A stretch of 64,000 nucleotides of DNA from Mariniflexile jejuense (GTDB lineage Bacteria > Bacteroidota > Bacteroidia > Flavobacteriales > Flavobacteriaceae): NCBI RefSeq assembly GCF_042675665.1, contig NZ_JBHTJI010000001.1, positions 1,364,001-1,428,000 on the forward strand, read 5' to 3'. Of the stretch, positions 36,383 to 46,105 are shown one piece after another. Below the pieces are notes generated by a model that had not been told where the DNA came from, ran no database searches, and worked only from the letters and a program-made list of their open reading frames with translations. Every line of letters starts with the position of its first letter. The stretch's first letter is position 1. Made by a program: the position numbers and the translations under genes.

Positions 36383-39373
36383 TTAGTTTTCTAATTTCTT
36401 TTTCTTTTCTTCTTCTTTATTGATTGTATCGTACATTAAAGGCGTAGCAATAAATAATGATGAATATGTACCAACTACAATACCTACTATTAATGCAAAC
36501 ATAAAACCTCTAATAGATTCACCACCAAAAATAAAGATAGCTAATAATACTACTAATGTGGTTGATGATGTATTTAAGGTTCTACCTAATGTACTGCTTA
36601 AAGACACATCTACAATTTTATCAAACTTCCAATTGGTATGCTCGTTTATGTATTCTCTAACCCTATCGAATACAATTACGGTATCGTTTAATGAATAACC
36701 AATTACTGTTAGTATGGCAGCTATAAATGCTTGATCTATTTCCATACTAAATGGCATAAACTTGTACGTTAATGAGAATACACCTAATACGATAAGTACG
36801 TCGTGAAAAACTGCCAAAACAGCACCTAATGAATATTGCCATTTTTTGAAACGGAATAAGATATACAAGAACACCACAATTAACGAGCCTAAAATAGACC
36901 AGAATGAAGCTTGTTTAATATCATCGGCAATGGTTGGACTAACTTTGTAATACTTCATTAAACCAACAGATTTCGCTTCAGATTCATTAATAAAATCTTC
37001 ATAAGAAACCCCTGTTAAGTGTGGTTGTAATGTTGTGTAAAGTTTTTCTCTAATAGCTTCATCTATTTCTGTACCAGATTCGTTTACTTTATATTTTGTT
37101 GTAATTTTTAATTGGTTAGCATCACCAAAGGTTTTAGCATCTGCACTACCAAAAGCACCAACTAAAGTTTTTGTTATTTCAGAAGCATTTACATCTTGTG
37201 GAAAACGTACTTGGTATGTTCTACCTCCAACAAAATCAACACCTTGATCTAAACTGTTTGTAAATAAAGACCCTAAACTTACTAATATAAATGCACCCGA
37301 TACGATGTATGCAATTTTACGTTTCTTTAAAAACTCGATATTTAGATTTCTAAATAAATTTTTAGTAAGTGGTGTTGAGAATTCTAATTTACCACCTTTG
37401 TTTACATACCAATCTACTAACAATCTAGTTATAAAAATAGCTGTAAATAACGATGTACCAATACCAATTAATAAGGTAGTAGCAAATCCTTTAATAGGTC
37501 CTGTACCAAAAATAAATAATATTAAAGCGGTTAAACCCGTTGTAATGTTGGCATCTAAAATTGAGGATAATGCATTACTAAAACCGTCTTGAATGGCTTC
37601 TTTTTGACCTTTACCTTTCGCAATTTCTTCACGAATACGCTCGAAAATAATTACGTTCGCATCAACCGACATACCAATTGTTAATACGATACCCGCAATA
37701 CCAGGTAATGTTAGTACAGCACCTAAGCCCGATAAAATACCGAAGATTAATAAGATATTTAGTATCATAGCAATATCTGAAAAACCACCTGCTTTTCCGT
37801 AATAAACTACCATCCAAACTAATACTAAAGCCAATGCTATCATGAAAGACATTGTACCACTATCAATAGCTTCTTGACCTAATGATGGCCCAACTACTTC
37901 ACTTTGAATAATATCTGCCGATGCTGGTAATTTACCTGCACGTAATACGTTTGCTAAATCGACTGCCTCATTTAATGTAAAGTTTCCTGAAATTTCAGAA
38001 TTTCCACCAGAAATTGCACCTGTAGTTACACCTGGCGCAGAATACACAACGTTATCTAAAACAATAGCTATTTGACTTCCTTGCGCATACGCTTTTCCAG
38101 TCATTTCTTCCCAAATTTTAGCACCTTTTGCATTCATTTGCATTGATACTGTTGGCTTGTTTGTTTGACCGAAATCGTTACGAGCATCGGTTACAACTGC
38201 ACCACTTAATTGAGGAATATTATCTCTGTTTCCTACTAAAGCGTATAAATCTACTATTTCACTATCTTTTTCTGGTTTACCAAATGCGAATTTCGTATAA
38301 CGCATCTCAGCAGGAAGTAATGCTCTTACTTTAGGTGAGTTTAAGTAACCAAGTACTTTTGCTTTATCTTTAATTTCGAATTGCGCAATAACTGGTCCAC
38401 CTTGATAACCATAACCACGAACTAAACCAAGAAGTGGTTCAACAGTTTTTACAGTAGTAGAATCGGTTGCTGCTTCACCTAAAAGGTCGTCAATAGTTGA
38501 ATCTGTCGTTTCTTTAGTTTCAACTGTAGTCGAATCTTTTTTAACTTCCGTAGTTTCTTTAGTGTCTTTTAAAGCATCATTAGCTTGTGCCATAAAATTG
38601 AAGAATTGCTCACCTTTATAAGCATCCCAAAATTCTAATTGTGCTGTACTTTGTAATAAACTTGTAGCACGCTCAACATCTTTAACACCTGGTAATTCTA
38701 CTAAAATTCTACCAGAAGTTCCTAAACGTTGAATATTTGGCGAGGTTACACCAAACTCATCAATACGCTTGCGTAATACTTCAAACGCAGAAACAATTGA
38801 TTCATCAATTTTTGTTCTAATGATTTTTTTAACTTCATCATCAGACATATTTCCTTCAATTTCACCATCTAAAGCTTTAGTGTAGAAAATATCTGGAGAT
38901 GCTAACTTTGTGTTACCTTTAATTTTATCAAATGCGATGAAAAAATCTTCTAAATAAGTATTTTGGCTATTTTTTTGAAGAATTTCAGCATCATTTAAGG
39001 CTTTATTAAAAACAGGGTTTTTAGTTTTATTAGCCAACCCACTTAAAATGTCTTTTACAGATACTTGAAGAATAACGTTGATACCACCTTTTAAGTCCAA
39101 ACCTAAATTCATAGCTTTTTCTTTCACTTCGTTATATGTGAATTTTGCTATACCAATATTAAATACCGTATCTGTTGCTACTGCTGCAAGATAATTTGCT
39201 TCTTCAGCACTTCTTTTAGCACGATAATCTGGATCGGTGGTTGGAATTTTTTTAATAGCTACTTCTTCAGCAGCTTTTTCTATTTGATTTGCTTTGAATG
39301 TGAATGATAATTGGTAAATACTTACCAAACCAAACAAAACTGCAAATAACTTTACTAGTCCTTTGTTTTGCAT
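36383..39373 (-). CDS. secDF: Protein translocase subunit SecDF (fused)
   Basis: The 996-residue protein fuses SecD and SecF. The SecD half has the first helix (LFAVLFGLVSIYQLSF), the signature LGLDLKGGINVILQV, the P1 domain (KRIDEFGVTSPNIQRLGTSGRILVELPGV) and five membrane helices ending near 650. The SecF half starts with FLKKRKIAYIVSGAF and has GVDFVGGRTYQVRF and a second RND-type membrane bundle (GYSLNDTVIVFDRVRE). It uses the proton gradient to pull preproteins through SecYEG. Fused SecDF is normal in Bacteroidota. Confidence 0.95.
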   Translation of the reverse strand: MQNKGLVKLFAVLFGLVSIYQLSFTFKANQIEKAAEEVAIKKIPTTDPDYRAKRSAEEANYLAAVATDTVFNIGIAKFTYNEVKEKAMNLGLDLKGGINVILQVSVKDILSGLANKTKNPVFNKALNDAEILQKNSQNTYLEDFFIAFDKIKGNTKLASPDIFYTKALDGEIEGNMSDDEVKKIIRTKIDESIVSAFEVLRKRIDEFGVTSPNIQRLGTSGRILVELPGVKDVERATSLLQSTAQLEFWDAYKGEQFFNFMAQANDALKDTKETTEVKKDSTTVETKETTDSTIDDLLGEAATDSTTVKTVEPLLGLVRGYGYQGGPVIAQFEIKDKAKVLGYLNSPKVRALLPAEMRYTKFAFGKPEKDSEIVDLYALVGNRDNIPQLSGAVVTDARNDFGQTNKPTVSMQMNAKGAKIWEEMTGKAYAQGSQIAIVLDNVVYSAPGVTTGAISGGNSEISGNFTLNEAVDLANVLRAGKLPASADIIQSEVVGPSLGQEAIDSGTMSFMIALALVLVWMVVYYGKAGGFSDIAMILNILLIFGILSGLGAVLTLPGIAGIVLTIGMSVDANVIIFERIREEIAKGKGQKEAIQDGFSNALSSILDANITTGLTALILFIFGTGPIKGFATTLLIGIGTSLFTAIFITRLLVDWYVNKGGKLEFSTPLTKNLFRNLNIEFLKKRKIAYIVSGAFILVSLGSLFTNSLDQGVDFVGGRTYQVRFPQDVNASEITKTLVGAFGSADAKTFGDANQLKITTKYKVNESGTEIDEAIREKLYTTLQPHLTGVSYEDFINESEAKSVGLMKYYKVSPTIADDIKQASFWSILGSLIVVFLYILFRFKKWQYSLGAVLAVFHDVLIVLGVFSLTYKFMPFSMEIDQAFIAAILTVIGYSLNDTVIVFDRVREYINEHTNWKFDKIVDVSLSSTLGRTLNTSSTTLVVLLAIFIFGGESIRGFMFALIVGIVVGTYSSLFIATPLMYDTINKEEEKKKKLEN

Positions 39374-39409
39374 TATGAAATTATTTTAGTCAAATTTTTT
39401 TAAAACGAG

Positions 39410-39439
39410 CAAATATAGAATTTACCAACGATTTGACAA
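39410..39439 (-). promoter_or_regulatory. Promoter of secDF
   Basis: On the minus strand the -7 box TATATTTG (39410-39417) is preceded by TTG (39437-39439) at a spacing of 19, which fits the flavobacterial -33/-7 model. Start of transcription would lie some 30 nt upstream of the ATG. Confidence 0.6.
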
Positions 39440-39522
39440 TTATTTTTTTATGATTAAATGTGAGTGTTTTTAGCTTTAAAATGATTGATTAAAGCTAAAC
39501 AGTTTTTAGGAAAGTTTCCTTA

Positions 39523-40134
39523 TTAAGAATTAGGTCCTGCCCTAACCTCTGGTATTTTATAAGACGTATTATCTATCGCAATTGCAACAGTGCTATAAAA
39601 CTTGAAAGCTTCTTTTTCAATAAGCTCTGATGTATTTATAACTATACCACTATTTGGAATAAATATATTAGAAATAAAAAAGCGATTAAAATCCGATTTA
39701 ATTTCTAAAGCACATTTACCACAAAAACCTGATTCTGCATCGGGTTTATGAATTTCAAAAACATCAAGATTATAGGTAGATTCTTTTTTATTTGAAGGTA
39801 ACTGCAAAGGGTTTTCGTCCGATGTAGAATTTTCTAAAGCTAATGCGTTTGTTTCTGAAAGTATCTTTTTTACACTAACAGCATCCGTTTCACTGTAATA
39901 GGTAATTTTTAAACCACCACTTATCTGTGCTTCAACTTTAATATTTTCTGCACCAATGGTTTGCAACTGCTTTTTTATAATGGCAATAGCATTATCAGAT
40001 TCATTTTCAGAAACTTTTAAATGCGTAAACTGCAATACAATTTCCTGATTTGCTTCCGGAATTTGATTGTAATTAATAACACCTAGTAGGGTAAAAATAA
40101 AAATGAATGTACTTACGTACCATTTTGCCTTCAT
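39523..40134 (-). CDS. Uncharacterised membrane-anchored protein with SecD P1-like segment
   Basis: The 203-residue protein has an N-terminal membrane anchor (WYVSTFIFIFTLLGVINY) and an exported domain. Residues 30-100 (AIAIIKKQLQTIGAENIKVEAQISGGLKITYYSETDAVSVKKIL) resemble the ferredoxin-like P1 domain of SecD, whose gene is next downstream on the same strand. Residues 130-200 hold a C-x-x-C pair (GFCGKCALEIKS). I do not recognise a named family. A role tied to SecDF is possible but rests only on proximity and weak similarity. It is also flanked by mdh, from which a terminator separates it. Confidence 0.55.
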   Translation of the reverse strand: MKAKWYVSTFIFIFTLLGVINYNQIPEANQEIVLQFTHLKVSENESDNAIAIIKKQLQTIGAENIKVEAQISGGLKITYYSETDAVSVKKILSETNALALENSTSDENPLQLPSNKKESTYNLDVFEIHKPDAESGFCGKCALEIKSDFNRFFISNIFIPNSGIVINTSELIEKEAFKFYSTVAIAIDNTSYKIPEVRAGPNS

Positions 40135-40151
40135 GCACCAAATATATCATT

Positions 40152-40185
40152 TAAAAGTTGAAAGTTAAAAGTTAAAAGTTAAAAA
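40152..40185. repeat. Tandem AGTTAAA heptamers
   Basis: About four copies of a 7-bp unit (AAAGTTG then AAAGTTAA repeats) run into the terminator stem between mdh and the 203-residue protein gene. A 16-bp stretch of it recurs exactly at 53070-53085, inside the gatB-aspS fusion gene. Confidence 0.75.
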
Positions 40186-40225
40186 GTGCCTAACATTGTA
40201 GTTTGCATACAACTTTAGGCACTTT
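40183..40225 (-). terminator. Terminator of mdh
   Basis: AAAGTGCCTAA pairs with TTAGGCACTTT around an inner AGTT/AACT stem. It lies just past the mdh stop codon on the minus strand and is followed by a run of T and A. Confidence 0.75.
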
Positions 40226-40270
40226 AATTATTTATAACTTTAAAAGTTTTTAACTTTATAGCCTTGTAAA

Positions 40271-41191
40271 CTATAGTAAATCGTTAACTGCTTTTACACC
40301 AGCTGCACTTTCTACCATAGTTGCTTTTTCAGCATCATTTAAAGTGATATTTACAATCTCTTCAATACCATTTTTTCCTAAAATTACTGGTACACCAAGG
40401 CAGATATCTTTAAAGCCATATTCACCTTCTAACAATGCAGAACAAGGGAAAACTTTTTTAGTATCGCAAGCAATAGCTTGAACCATTGCAGATACTGCTG
40501 CTCCTGGTGCATACCATGCAGACGTACCTAATAATTTGGTAAGTGTAGCACCTCCAACTTTAGTATCTTCTTTTACTTGATTTAATCGTTCTTCACTTAA
40601 AAATTCTGAAACCGGCACACCATTTCTAGTAGCTAAACGTGTTAAAGGAATCATACCTGTATCACTATGTCCGCCAATTACCATACCATCTACATCGCTT
40701 ATTGGTCCGCCTAAAGCTTCAGCTAATCTGTATTTAAAACGAGCAGAATCTAAAGCTCCACCCATTCCAATAATTCTGTTTTTAGGAATACTAGTTGATT
40801 TATGTACTAAATAGGTCATTGTATCCATTGGGTTACTTACCACGATAATTATCGTTTTTGGTGAAAACTCAATTAAACTTGAAGAAACTGTTTTTACAAT
40901 TCCTGCATTAATACCAATTAATTCTTCGCGAGTCATTCCTGGTTTACGAGGAATACCAGATGTTATAACACACACATCACTATTAGCTGTTTGGCTATAA
41001 TCGTTTGTGATACCAGTTATTTTAGTATCAAACCCGTTTAATGATGCTGTTTGCATTAAATCCATAGCTTTACCTTCTGCATAGCCTTCTTTAATGTCTA
41101 ATAAAACAACTTCTGAAGCGAAATTTTTAATGGCAATATACTCTGCACAACTTGCGCCTACTGCTCCTGCACCTACTACTGTTACTTTCAT
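40271..41191 (-). CDS. mdh: Malate dehydrogenase
   Basis: The 306-residue protein is an LDH-like malate dehydrogenase. It has the NAD-binding GAGAVGASCAEY at residues 7-18, a substrate-binding arginine pair in SGIPRKPGMTREE, the Asp/Asn in VVSNPMDTMTYLVHKST and the catalytic His in MVIGGHSDTGMIPL. PRKPGM, with Arg at the second substrate site, indicates malate over lactate. It interconverts malate and oxaloacetate in the citric acid cycle. Monocistronic by its own terminator. Confidence 0.94.
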   Translation of the reverse strand: MKVTVVGAGAVGASCAEYIAIKNFASEVVLLDIKEGYAEGKAMDLMQTASLNGFDTKITGITNDYSQTANSDVCVITSGIPRKPGMTREELIGINAGIVKTVSSSLIEFSPKTIIIVVSNPMDTMTYLVHKSTSIPKNRIIGMGGALDSARFKYRLAEALGGPISDVDGMVIGGHSDTGMIPLTRLATRNGVPVSEFLSEERLNQVKEDTKVGGATLTKLLGTSAWYAPGAAVSAMVQAIACDTKKVFPCSALLEGEYGFKDICLGVPVILGKNGIEEIVNITLNDAEKATMVESAAGVKAVNDLL

Positions 41192-41340
41192 TTTTTAGTT
41201 TTTAATAATTTTTTAGTTGTATAAATGTAATTGTGATATTTTTTCCTTTTAAAAAATGCAAAATTTACAATTGCACTTCGCAAAAGGTTAATTTATAGCT
41301 TTTAAGCACGCTAAATTACGAATTTAAATACACTAAATAA

Positions 41341-41371
41341 AAAAAGAGCAAGATTAAATCATGCTCTTTTT
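41341..41371. terminator. Terminator downstream of the DUF6588-like gene
   Basis: AAAAAGAGCA pairs with TGCTCTTTTT, with 10 bases of loop. It works for the minus-strand gene that ends at 41432 and has a T-run on either strand. Confidence 0.85.
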
Positions 41372-41431
41372 CAACTAAACTAACTAAAACTAAAACAATT
41401 ATTATATATGAAAATTTTTATTTGAAATATC

Positions 41432-42466
41432 TTATCTAAATCCGAAATTAATACCAACTGAAAAGGCATCAAACTCGGCTAAATGGTATTCAGCATTCAA
41501 TCTGAAAAAACCTAATTTTAACTTTGTTCCTAAAGTTCCTCTAACTCCTGATACTTCACTTGATACCGAAAAAGGATCTGTTTCTGTTCTTGAAATTAAT
41601 GGTCCGCTTGTAACAACATATGTTCCTAACACATCTGATTCTGATTTACCTTTAATATAGCCAATACCACCGTAAAAATTAATAACTGGCAATTTTGTTG
41701 AGGCAATTAATTGGTATAACCAAGTGTTTATTTCATTTTCAATTCGTTGATTACTACCGTTAATACCTGAAGATTCAGTAATATCGTAAGATCCTCCTAG
41801 ATGTGTATATGCTACCAAACCTGAAACAGCAACTGGTAATATTTTATCTGCTGGTAACCATTTTGTAAATTCTACTTGCAAACCAGCACCATACATATTT
41901 ATCGACACATCTTCAGTATCTACTTTAGGTACAAAACGTGCTTTTAATTCAATTCCTTTGCTTAATCCTAATGCACCTTGGATAAAGGCTGTTGGCAATA
42001 AGTTTGCTGTTGCTTCACCAATACCTGACGGCAACGTAATTGTTTGAGAATTAAAATTTGGTGTGGTTTTCGATCTAACTATAAGTTTTACATCTGGATC
42101 ATTTTCTCCTAAAACGGTTGCAACTAATTTTGTTTGTAATGTTTCATTATCTTCAAAAGCTACTGTAAAATCATAATCAGCACTATTATATTGAGCCATA
42201 TCCATTAAGAACATTTTATTCTCATCTTTAATACTTGCTGCATTTGCTATTACGGATATTTCAAATCCGCCTAAAGGTTTTGCATCGGCTGTATTAAACC
42301 AGTTGGCATTCATACTATACATTAAACCATTTGTTCCTGGTGCTAAATAATCATTAGTAAAACGTTGTGCATTTTCTTTACCAGCCGCAAAAAGCGCATC
42401 AATATCTTGTGCTTTAGATATTTGTGTTACCATAAAAAGTAACATAAGTAGGGATATCTTTTTCAT
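41432..42466 (-). CDS. Secreted DUF6588-like protein, probable outer-membrane barrel
   Basis: The 344-residue protein has a signal peptide (residues 1-19, ending ISKAQ). The mature N-terminus DIDALFAAGKENAQRFTNDYLAPGTNGLMYSMNANWFNTAD is characteristic of DUF6588 proteins of Bacteroidota. The C-terminal part alternates hydrophobic residues and ends with a phenylalanine-containing strand (FDAFSVGINFGFR), as expected of an outer-membrane beta-barrel. Function is unknown. It has its own promoter and terminator. Confidence 0.7.
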   Translation of the reverse strand: MKKISLLMLLFMVTQISKAQDIDALFAAGKENAQRFTNDYLAPGTNGLMYSMNANWFNTADAKPLGGFEISVIANAASIKDENKMFLMDMAQYNSADYDFTVAFEDNETLQTKLVATVLGENDPDVKLIVRSKTTPNFNSQTITLPSGIGEATANLLPTAFIQGALGLSKGIELKARFVPKVDTEDVSINMYGAGLQVEFTKWLPADKILPVAVSGLVAYTHLGGSYDITESSGINGSNQRIENEINTWLYQLIASTKLPVINFYGGIGYIKGKSESDVLGTYVVTSGPLISRTETDPFSVSSEVSGVRGTLGTKLKLGFFRLNAEYHLAEFDAFSVGINFGFR

Positions 42467-42486
42467 TTTTTTAAATTTGGATTAGA

Positions 42487-42516
42487 CAAATATATATAAA
42501 AAACTACAATAAACAA
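42487..42516 (-). promoter_or_regulatory. Promoter of the DUF6588-like gene
   Basis: On the minus strand the -7 box TATATTTG (42487-42494) follows TTG (42514-42516) by 19 bp, the same arrangement as at secDF. Confidence 0.6.
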
Positions 42517-42553
42517 CATTTTATCGTAATTTTTTGCATTTAATCGGTGTTAA

Positions 42554-42597
42554 AAGAAAAAAAATAGCCCTAACAAACAATGTTAAGGCTATTTTTT
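42554..42597 (-). terminator. Terminator of gyrB
   Basis: AAAATAGCC.TTAAC pairs with GTTA.GGGCTATTTT on the minus strand, with a long T-run after it. It lies 20 bp beyond the gyrB stop. Confidence 0.8.
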
Positions 42598-42616
42598 TAT
42601 TAAATGAGCTAATTAG

Positions 42617-44566
42617 CTATGCATCAATTTTAGCATAAACAGCATTCTTTTCAATAAAATCTCTACGTGGTGGTACTTCATCACCCATTAGCATTGAGAA
42701 AATTCTATCTGCTTCTGTACCATTATCTATTTGTACTAGACGCATTGTTCTGAATTCTGGGTTCATGGTTGTGTCCCAAAGTTGTTCTGCATTCATCTCT
42801 CCAAGACCTTTATATCGTTGGATGTTTACACTACCACCAAACTCTTCGGCAAGTGCATCACGTTCTTTATCTGTCCATGCATAGGCTTTCTTATTACCTT
42901 TTTTAACTAAATATAAAGGAGGTGTTGCTATATAAATATGTCCGTTTTCAATTAATTCTTTCATATACCTGAAGAAGAACGTTAATATTAACGTAGCAAT
43001 GTGGCTACCATCAATATCGGCATCACACATAATTACTACTTTATGATAACGTAATTTTGAAAGGTTTAATGCTTTACTGTCTTCTTCTGTTCCAATGGTA
43101 ACACCTAAGGCTGTGAAGATGTTTTTAATCTCTTCGTTTTCAAAAACTTTGTGAGTCATCGCTTTTTCAACGTTCAAAATTTTACCTCTTAATGGCAAAA
43201 TAGCTTGAAAATTCCTGTCGCGCCCTTGTTTAGCTGTTCCACCTGCCGAATCTCCCTCAACAAGAAACACTTCACATTTTGTTGGGTCTTGCTCTGAACA
43301 ATCACTTAATTTACCTGGCAAACCACCAAGACTCATTACGTTTTTACGCTGTACCATGTCGCGCGCTTTTTGAGCTGCATGACGTGCTTGTGCTGCTAAA
43401 ATTACTTTTTGAACTATTGTTTTAGCATCGTCTGGATGTTCTTCTAAGTAATCGGTTAACATTTCAGAAACTGCTTGACTTACCGATGCAGATACTTCCC
43501 GGTTACCTAATTTCGTTTTTGTTTGTCCTTCAAATTGTGGTTCTGCTACTTTTACAGATATAATGGCTGTTAAACCTTCACGGAAATCATCACCAGCAAT
43601 TTCAAATTTTAAATTTTTAAGTAATCCTGAATCATCAGCATACTTTTTTAAAGTCATGGTTAAACCACGACGAAAACCTGATAAATGTGTTCCACCTTCA
43701 TGTGTGTTAATATTGTTTACATACGAATGTAAGTTTTCAGCGTATGATGTGTTGTAAACCATAGCAACTTCAACAGGTACACCATTTTTTTCACCTTCAA
43801 ATGCAATAACGTCTTTCATTAAAGGTTCGCGGTTACCATCTAAGAATTTTATAAATTCTTTTAAGCCTTCATCAGAATGAAATGTTTCTCCTTCAAACGT
43901 ACCATCATCTTTTTTTGTTCTTTTATCAACTAAATGGATGGTAATTCCTTTATTTAAATAAGCTAATTCGCGCATTCTACTTGCCAAGGTATCATAGCTA
44001 TATTCAAGGGTTTGAGTAAAAATAGTACCATCTGGTTTAAATGTTACCGTTGTACCACGCTTATCAGTTTCTCCTATTTGTTTAACAGGGTATAATGATT
44101 TACCGCGTTCGTATTCTTGTTCCCAAATTTTACCATCACGATATACTGTTGCTCTTAAATGCTCTGAAAGTGCATTAACACAACTTACACCAACACCGTG
44201 TAAACCACCAGAAACTTTATATGAATCTTTATCAAACTTACCACCTGCACCAATTTTTGTCATTACAACTTCAAGGGCAGAAACGCCTTCTTTTTTGTGT
44301 AAATCTACTGGAATACCACGACCATCATCTTCAGTAGTAATGGAATTATCTTCATTTATGGTAACTGTAATATTATTACAATGCCCAGCTAGTGCTTCAT
44401 CAATAGAGTTATCTACAACTTCATAAACTAAATGATGTAATCCTCTCACGCCTACATCGCCAATATACATTGAAGGACGCATGCGCACATGTTCCATACC
44501 TTCTAAGGCCTGAATACTATCTGCTGAATAATTGTGCTTGTTAAATTCTTCTTTAGGTTCGCTCAT
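42617..44566 (-). CDS. gyrB: DNA gyrase subunit B
   Basis: The 649-residue protein has the GHKL ATPase domain (VDNSIDEALAGHC, DDGRGIPVD, GLHGVGVSCVNALS), the transducer domain and the Toprim domain (VEGDSAGGTAKQGRDRNFQAILPLRGKILNVEKA; DADIDGSHI), and ends after the short C-terminal core (QRYKGLGEMNAEQLWDTTM). Length and the QRYKGLGEMN motif fit GyrB. With GyrA it introduces negative supercoils. ParE is the alternative, but the Bacteroidota ParE sequence differs in the N-terminal start and is usually shorter. Confidence 0.92.
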   Translation of the reverse strand: MSEPKEEFNKHNYSADSIQALEGMEHVRMRPSMYIGDVGVRGLHHLVYEVVDNSIDEALAGHCNNITVTINEDNSITTEDDGRGIPVDLHKKEGVSALEVVMTKIGAGGKFDKDSYKVSGGLHGVGVSCVNALSEHLRATVYRDGKIWEQEYERGKSLYPVKQIGETDKRGTTVTFKPDGTIFTQTLEYSYDTLASRMRELAYLNKGITIHLVDKRTKKDDGTFEGETFHSDEGLKEFIKFLDGNREPLMKDVIAFEGEKNGVPVEVAMVYNTSYAENLHSYVNNINTHEGGTHLSGFRRGLTMTLKKYADDSGLLKNLKFEIAGDDFREGLTAIISVKVAEPQFEGQTKTKLGNREVSASVSQAVSEMLTDYLEEHPDDAKTIVQKVILAAQARHAAQKARDMVQRKNVMSLGGLPGKLSDCSEQDPTKCEVFLVEGDSAGGTAKQGRDRNFQAILPLRGKILNVEKAMTHKVFENEEIKNIFTALGVTIGTEEDSKALNLSKLRYHKVVIMCDADIDGSHIATLILTFFFRYMKELIENGHIYIATPPLYLVKKGNKKAYAWTDKERDALAEEFGGSVNIQRYKGLGEMNAEQLWDTTMNPEFRTMRLVQIDNGTEADRIFSMLMGDEVPPRRDFIEKNAVYAKIDA

Positions 44567-44611
44567 ATTATAATTTAATATTGTTTAATTCAATTTATAA
44601 TTCATAAAAAA

Positions 44612-44651
44612 TCCCGTTGTATTTCGGGACTTCTGAATACAAACAAATATA
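44612..44651 (-). promoter_or_regulatory. gyrB promoter and leader hairpin
   Basis: On the minus strand the -7 box TATATTTG (44644-44651) would start a leader of about 70 nt. Near its beginning lies a hairpin TCCCG-aaatacaa-CGGGA (44612-44629). No -33 TTG with good spacing was found. The hairpin could stabilise the mRNA or affect translation. Confidence 0.5.
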
Positions 44652-44659
44652 CAAAATTA

Positions 44660-44985
44660 TCAACCTTTTAAAAAGCTTTTCGTCGACTCATTCACATAAT
44701 TATCAACATTTGTTAATTACTTAAAAGTGTCTTAAATCGCCTAAAAAGGGTCTTAAATTTGATTTATTGTATTTTTTTTCATTTTAAAAATACACAAAAA
44801 CAGAAAGTGCCTTAAAAGTTAAATTTTTGGGTTTTTAATGATTTAATAAATGGAATATTTCATCTATAAAACGCTTAAAAAGTAAATTTATTAGGGTTTT
44901 CCCTAAGTTTTAATTTCTATGTTATTCCCTTAAAAAAAACCTATTCTCGAAAAGTAATTTAGCATTATAACTTTTAAATGCTATT
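44660..44985. other. Non-coding AT-rich spacer upstream of the beta-helix gene
   Basis: This stretch between the divergent gyrB and beta-helix genes has no open frame with coding character. It holds two TTATCAAC words and a TTCACATAATTATCAACA segment, which are only weakly like DnaA boxes. Nothing else is recognised. Confidence 0.6.
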
Positions 44986-44989
44986 AATC

Positions 44990-46099
44990 ATGAAAACAAT
45001 TATTTTAAACTTTACTTTTTTATTACTTGGTGCAACTTTATTTGCTCAAACCACATGGACGGTTGATAATCGACCAGGAACTACGGCACAATTTACAAGT
45101 GTGCAAGCCGCTATTGATGCCGCATCGGAAGGTGATTTTATTTATATTCACCCATCGCCCAATGCTTATCCAAACATTACTATAAATAAAGAAATACACT
45201 TAAGAGGTATTGGTCATGGACCTGAACTTGCAAACGGTGAAAGTGCAAAAATTAGCGCTATGATGTTGTTTACAGATAATCTTAGCAAGTCTGCATCAAA
45301 TTCTAGCATAAGTGGGTTAGAGATAATTAATGGTATTAATGATAATAATTTTGGAGCTATTTCAAATGTATTAATTCAAAATAATAAAATTGGATCAATA
45401 AGTCTTAGTCGTCCTTTCAACTATATAATTCAAGGTAATTTATTCAACTCTATAGGAACAGCGAACTACCTGAATATCTTTAATATTAATCATGGGAATA
45501 ACATAATAACTCATAATATTTTTATACGAAATTCTAGTTCAAATACTCAAATTAACGGTACTGTTTCCGGACTTATCTCATCTGACACTTTTAACAACAA
45601 TCTTATGGTTTTTGATAATACTGGAACAGAGAAAATTGCTTTTAATAACTGTAATAATCCTATACTTAATAATAATATGTTTTTATTAACAAGTAGAGAT
45701 GCAATTTCAACTATTATAAGTACCATTAACAATTTTAATAATATTCCTTTAAATTTTCAAAATTGCTTAACATTTGCTTATGGTGGTCAAACTTTAACCA
45801 CATTGAATGGGATCAATAACCTAAACAATGTCAATCCTCAATTCAGAGATATTGGCTCACCAGAAAATCCTTTATTTACCTACACAAAAAACTACAAACT
45901 TAAAGCAGGTTCTCCAGCTATAGGAGCAGGATCAGATAATTCTGATTTAGGAATTTATGGCCAAGGATTTTTATTTCAAATGAAAGGCTATCCATTTGAT
46001 TTACCATACCCAACAAGCATCAACATTAATAATGCCGTTGTTGAAGCTGGAGGAAATCTTGAAGTAGTTTTTAAAGCGAATGCTAACGTTGAAAATTAA
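44990..46099 (+). CDS. Secreted right-handed beta-helix protein
   Basis: The protein is about 369 residues from the ATG at 44990 (MKTIILNFTFLLLGATLFAQ, a clear signal peptide); a start four codons earlier was rejected. After cleavage it has TWTVDNRPGTTAQFTSVQAAIDAASEGDFIYIHPSPNAYPN, the opening of pectate-lyase-like parallel beta-helix proteins, then Asn- and Ile-rich rungs to about residue 290. It has no visible sorting domain; it ends VVEAGGNLEVVFKANANVEN. Function is unknown; binding of cell-surface or polysaccharide material is possible. It precedes the repeat protein gene by 6 bp. Confidence 0.72.
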   Translation: MKTIILNFTFLLLGATLFAQTTWTVDNRPGTTAQFTSVQAAIDAASEGDFIYIHPSPNAYPNITINKEIHLRGIGHGPELANGESAKISAMMLFTDNLSKSASNSSISGLEIINGINDNNFGAISNVLIQNNKIGSISLSRPFNYIIQGNLFNSIGTANYLNIFNINHGNNIITHNIFIRNSSSNTQINGTVSGLISSDTFNNNLMVFDNTGTEKIAFNNCNNPILNNNMFLLTSRDAISTIISTINNFNNIPLNFQNCLTFAYGGQTLTTLNGINNLNNVNPQFRDIGSPENPLFTYTKNYKLKAGSPAIGAGSDNSDLGIYGQGFLFQMKGYPFDLPYPTSININNAVVEAGGNLEVVFKANANVEN

Positions 46100-46105
46100 T
46101 AAACT

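Noticed and set aside
44640..44720. DnaA-box-like TTATCAACA/TTATCAACC words upstream of gyrB as a replication origin
   Set aside because: Only two words, each with a mismatch to TTATCCACA, and no dnaA, no AT-rich unwinding repeats and no cluster. AT-rich flavobacterial DNA gives such words by chance.
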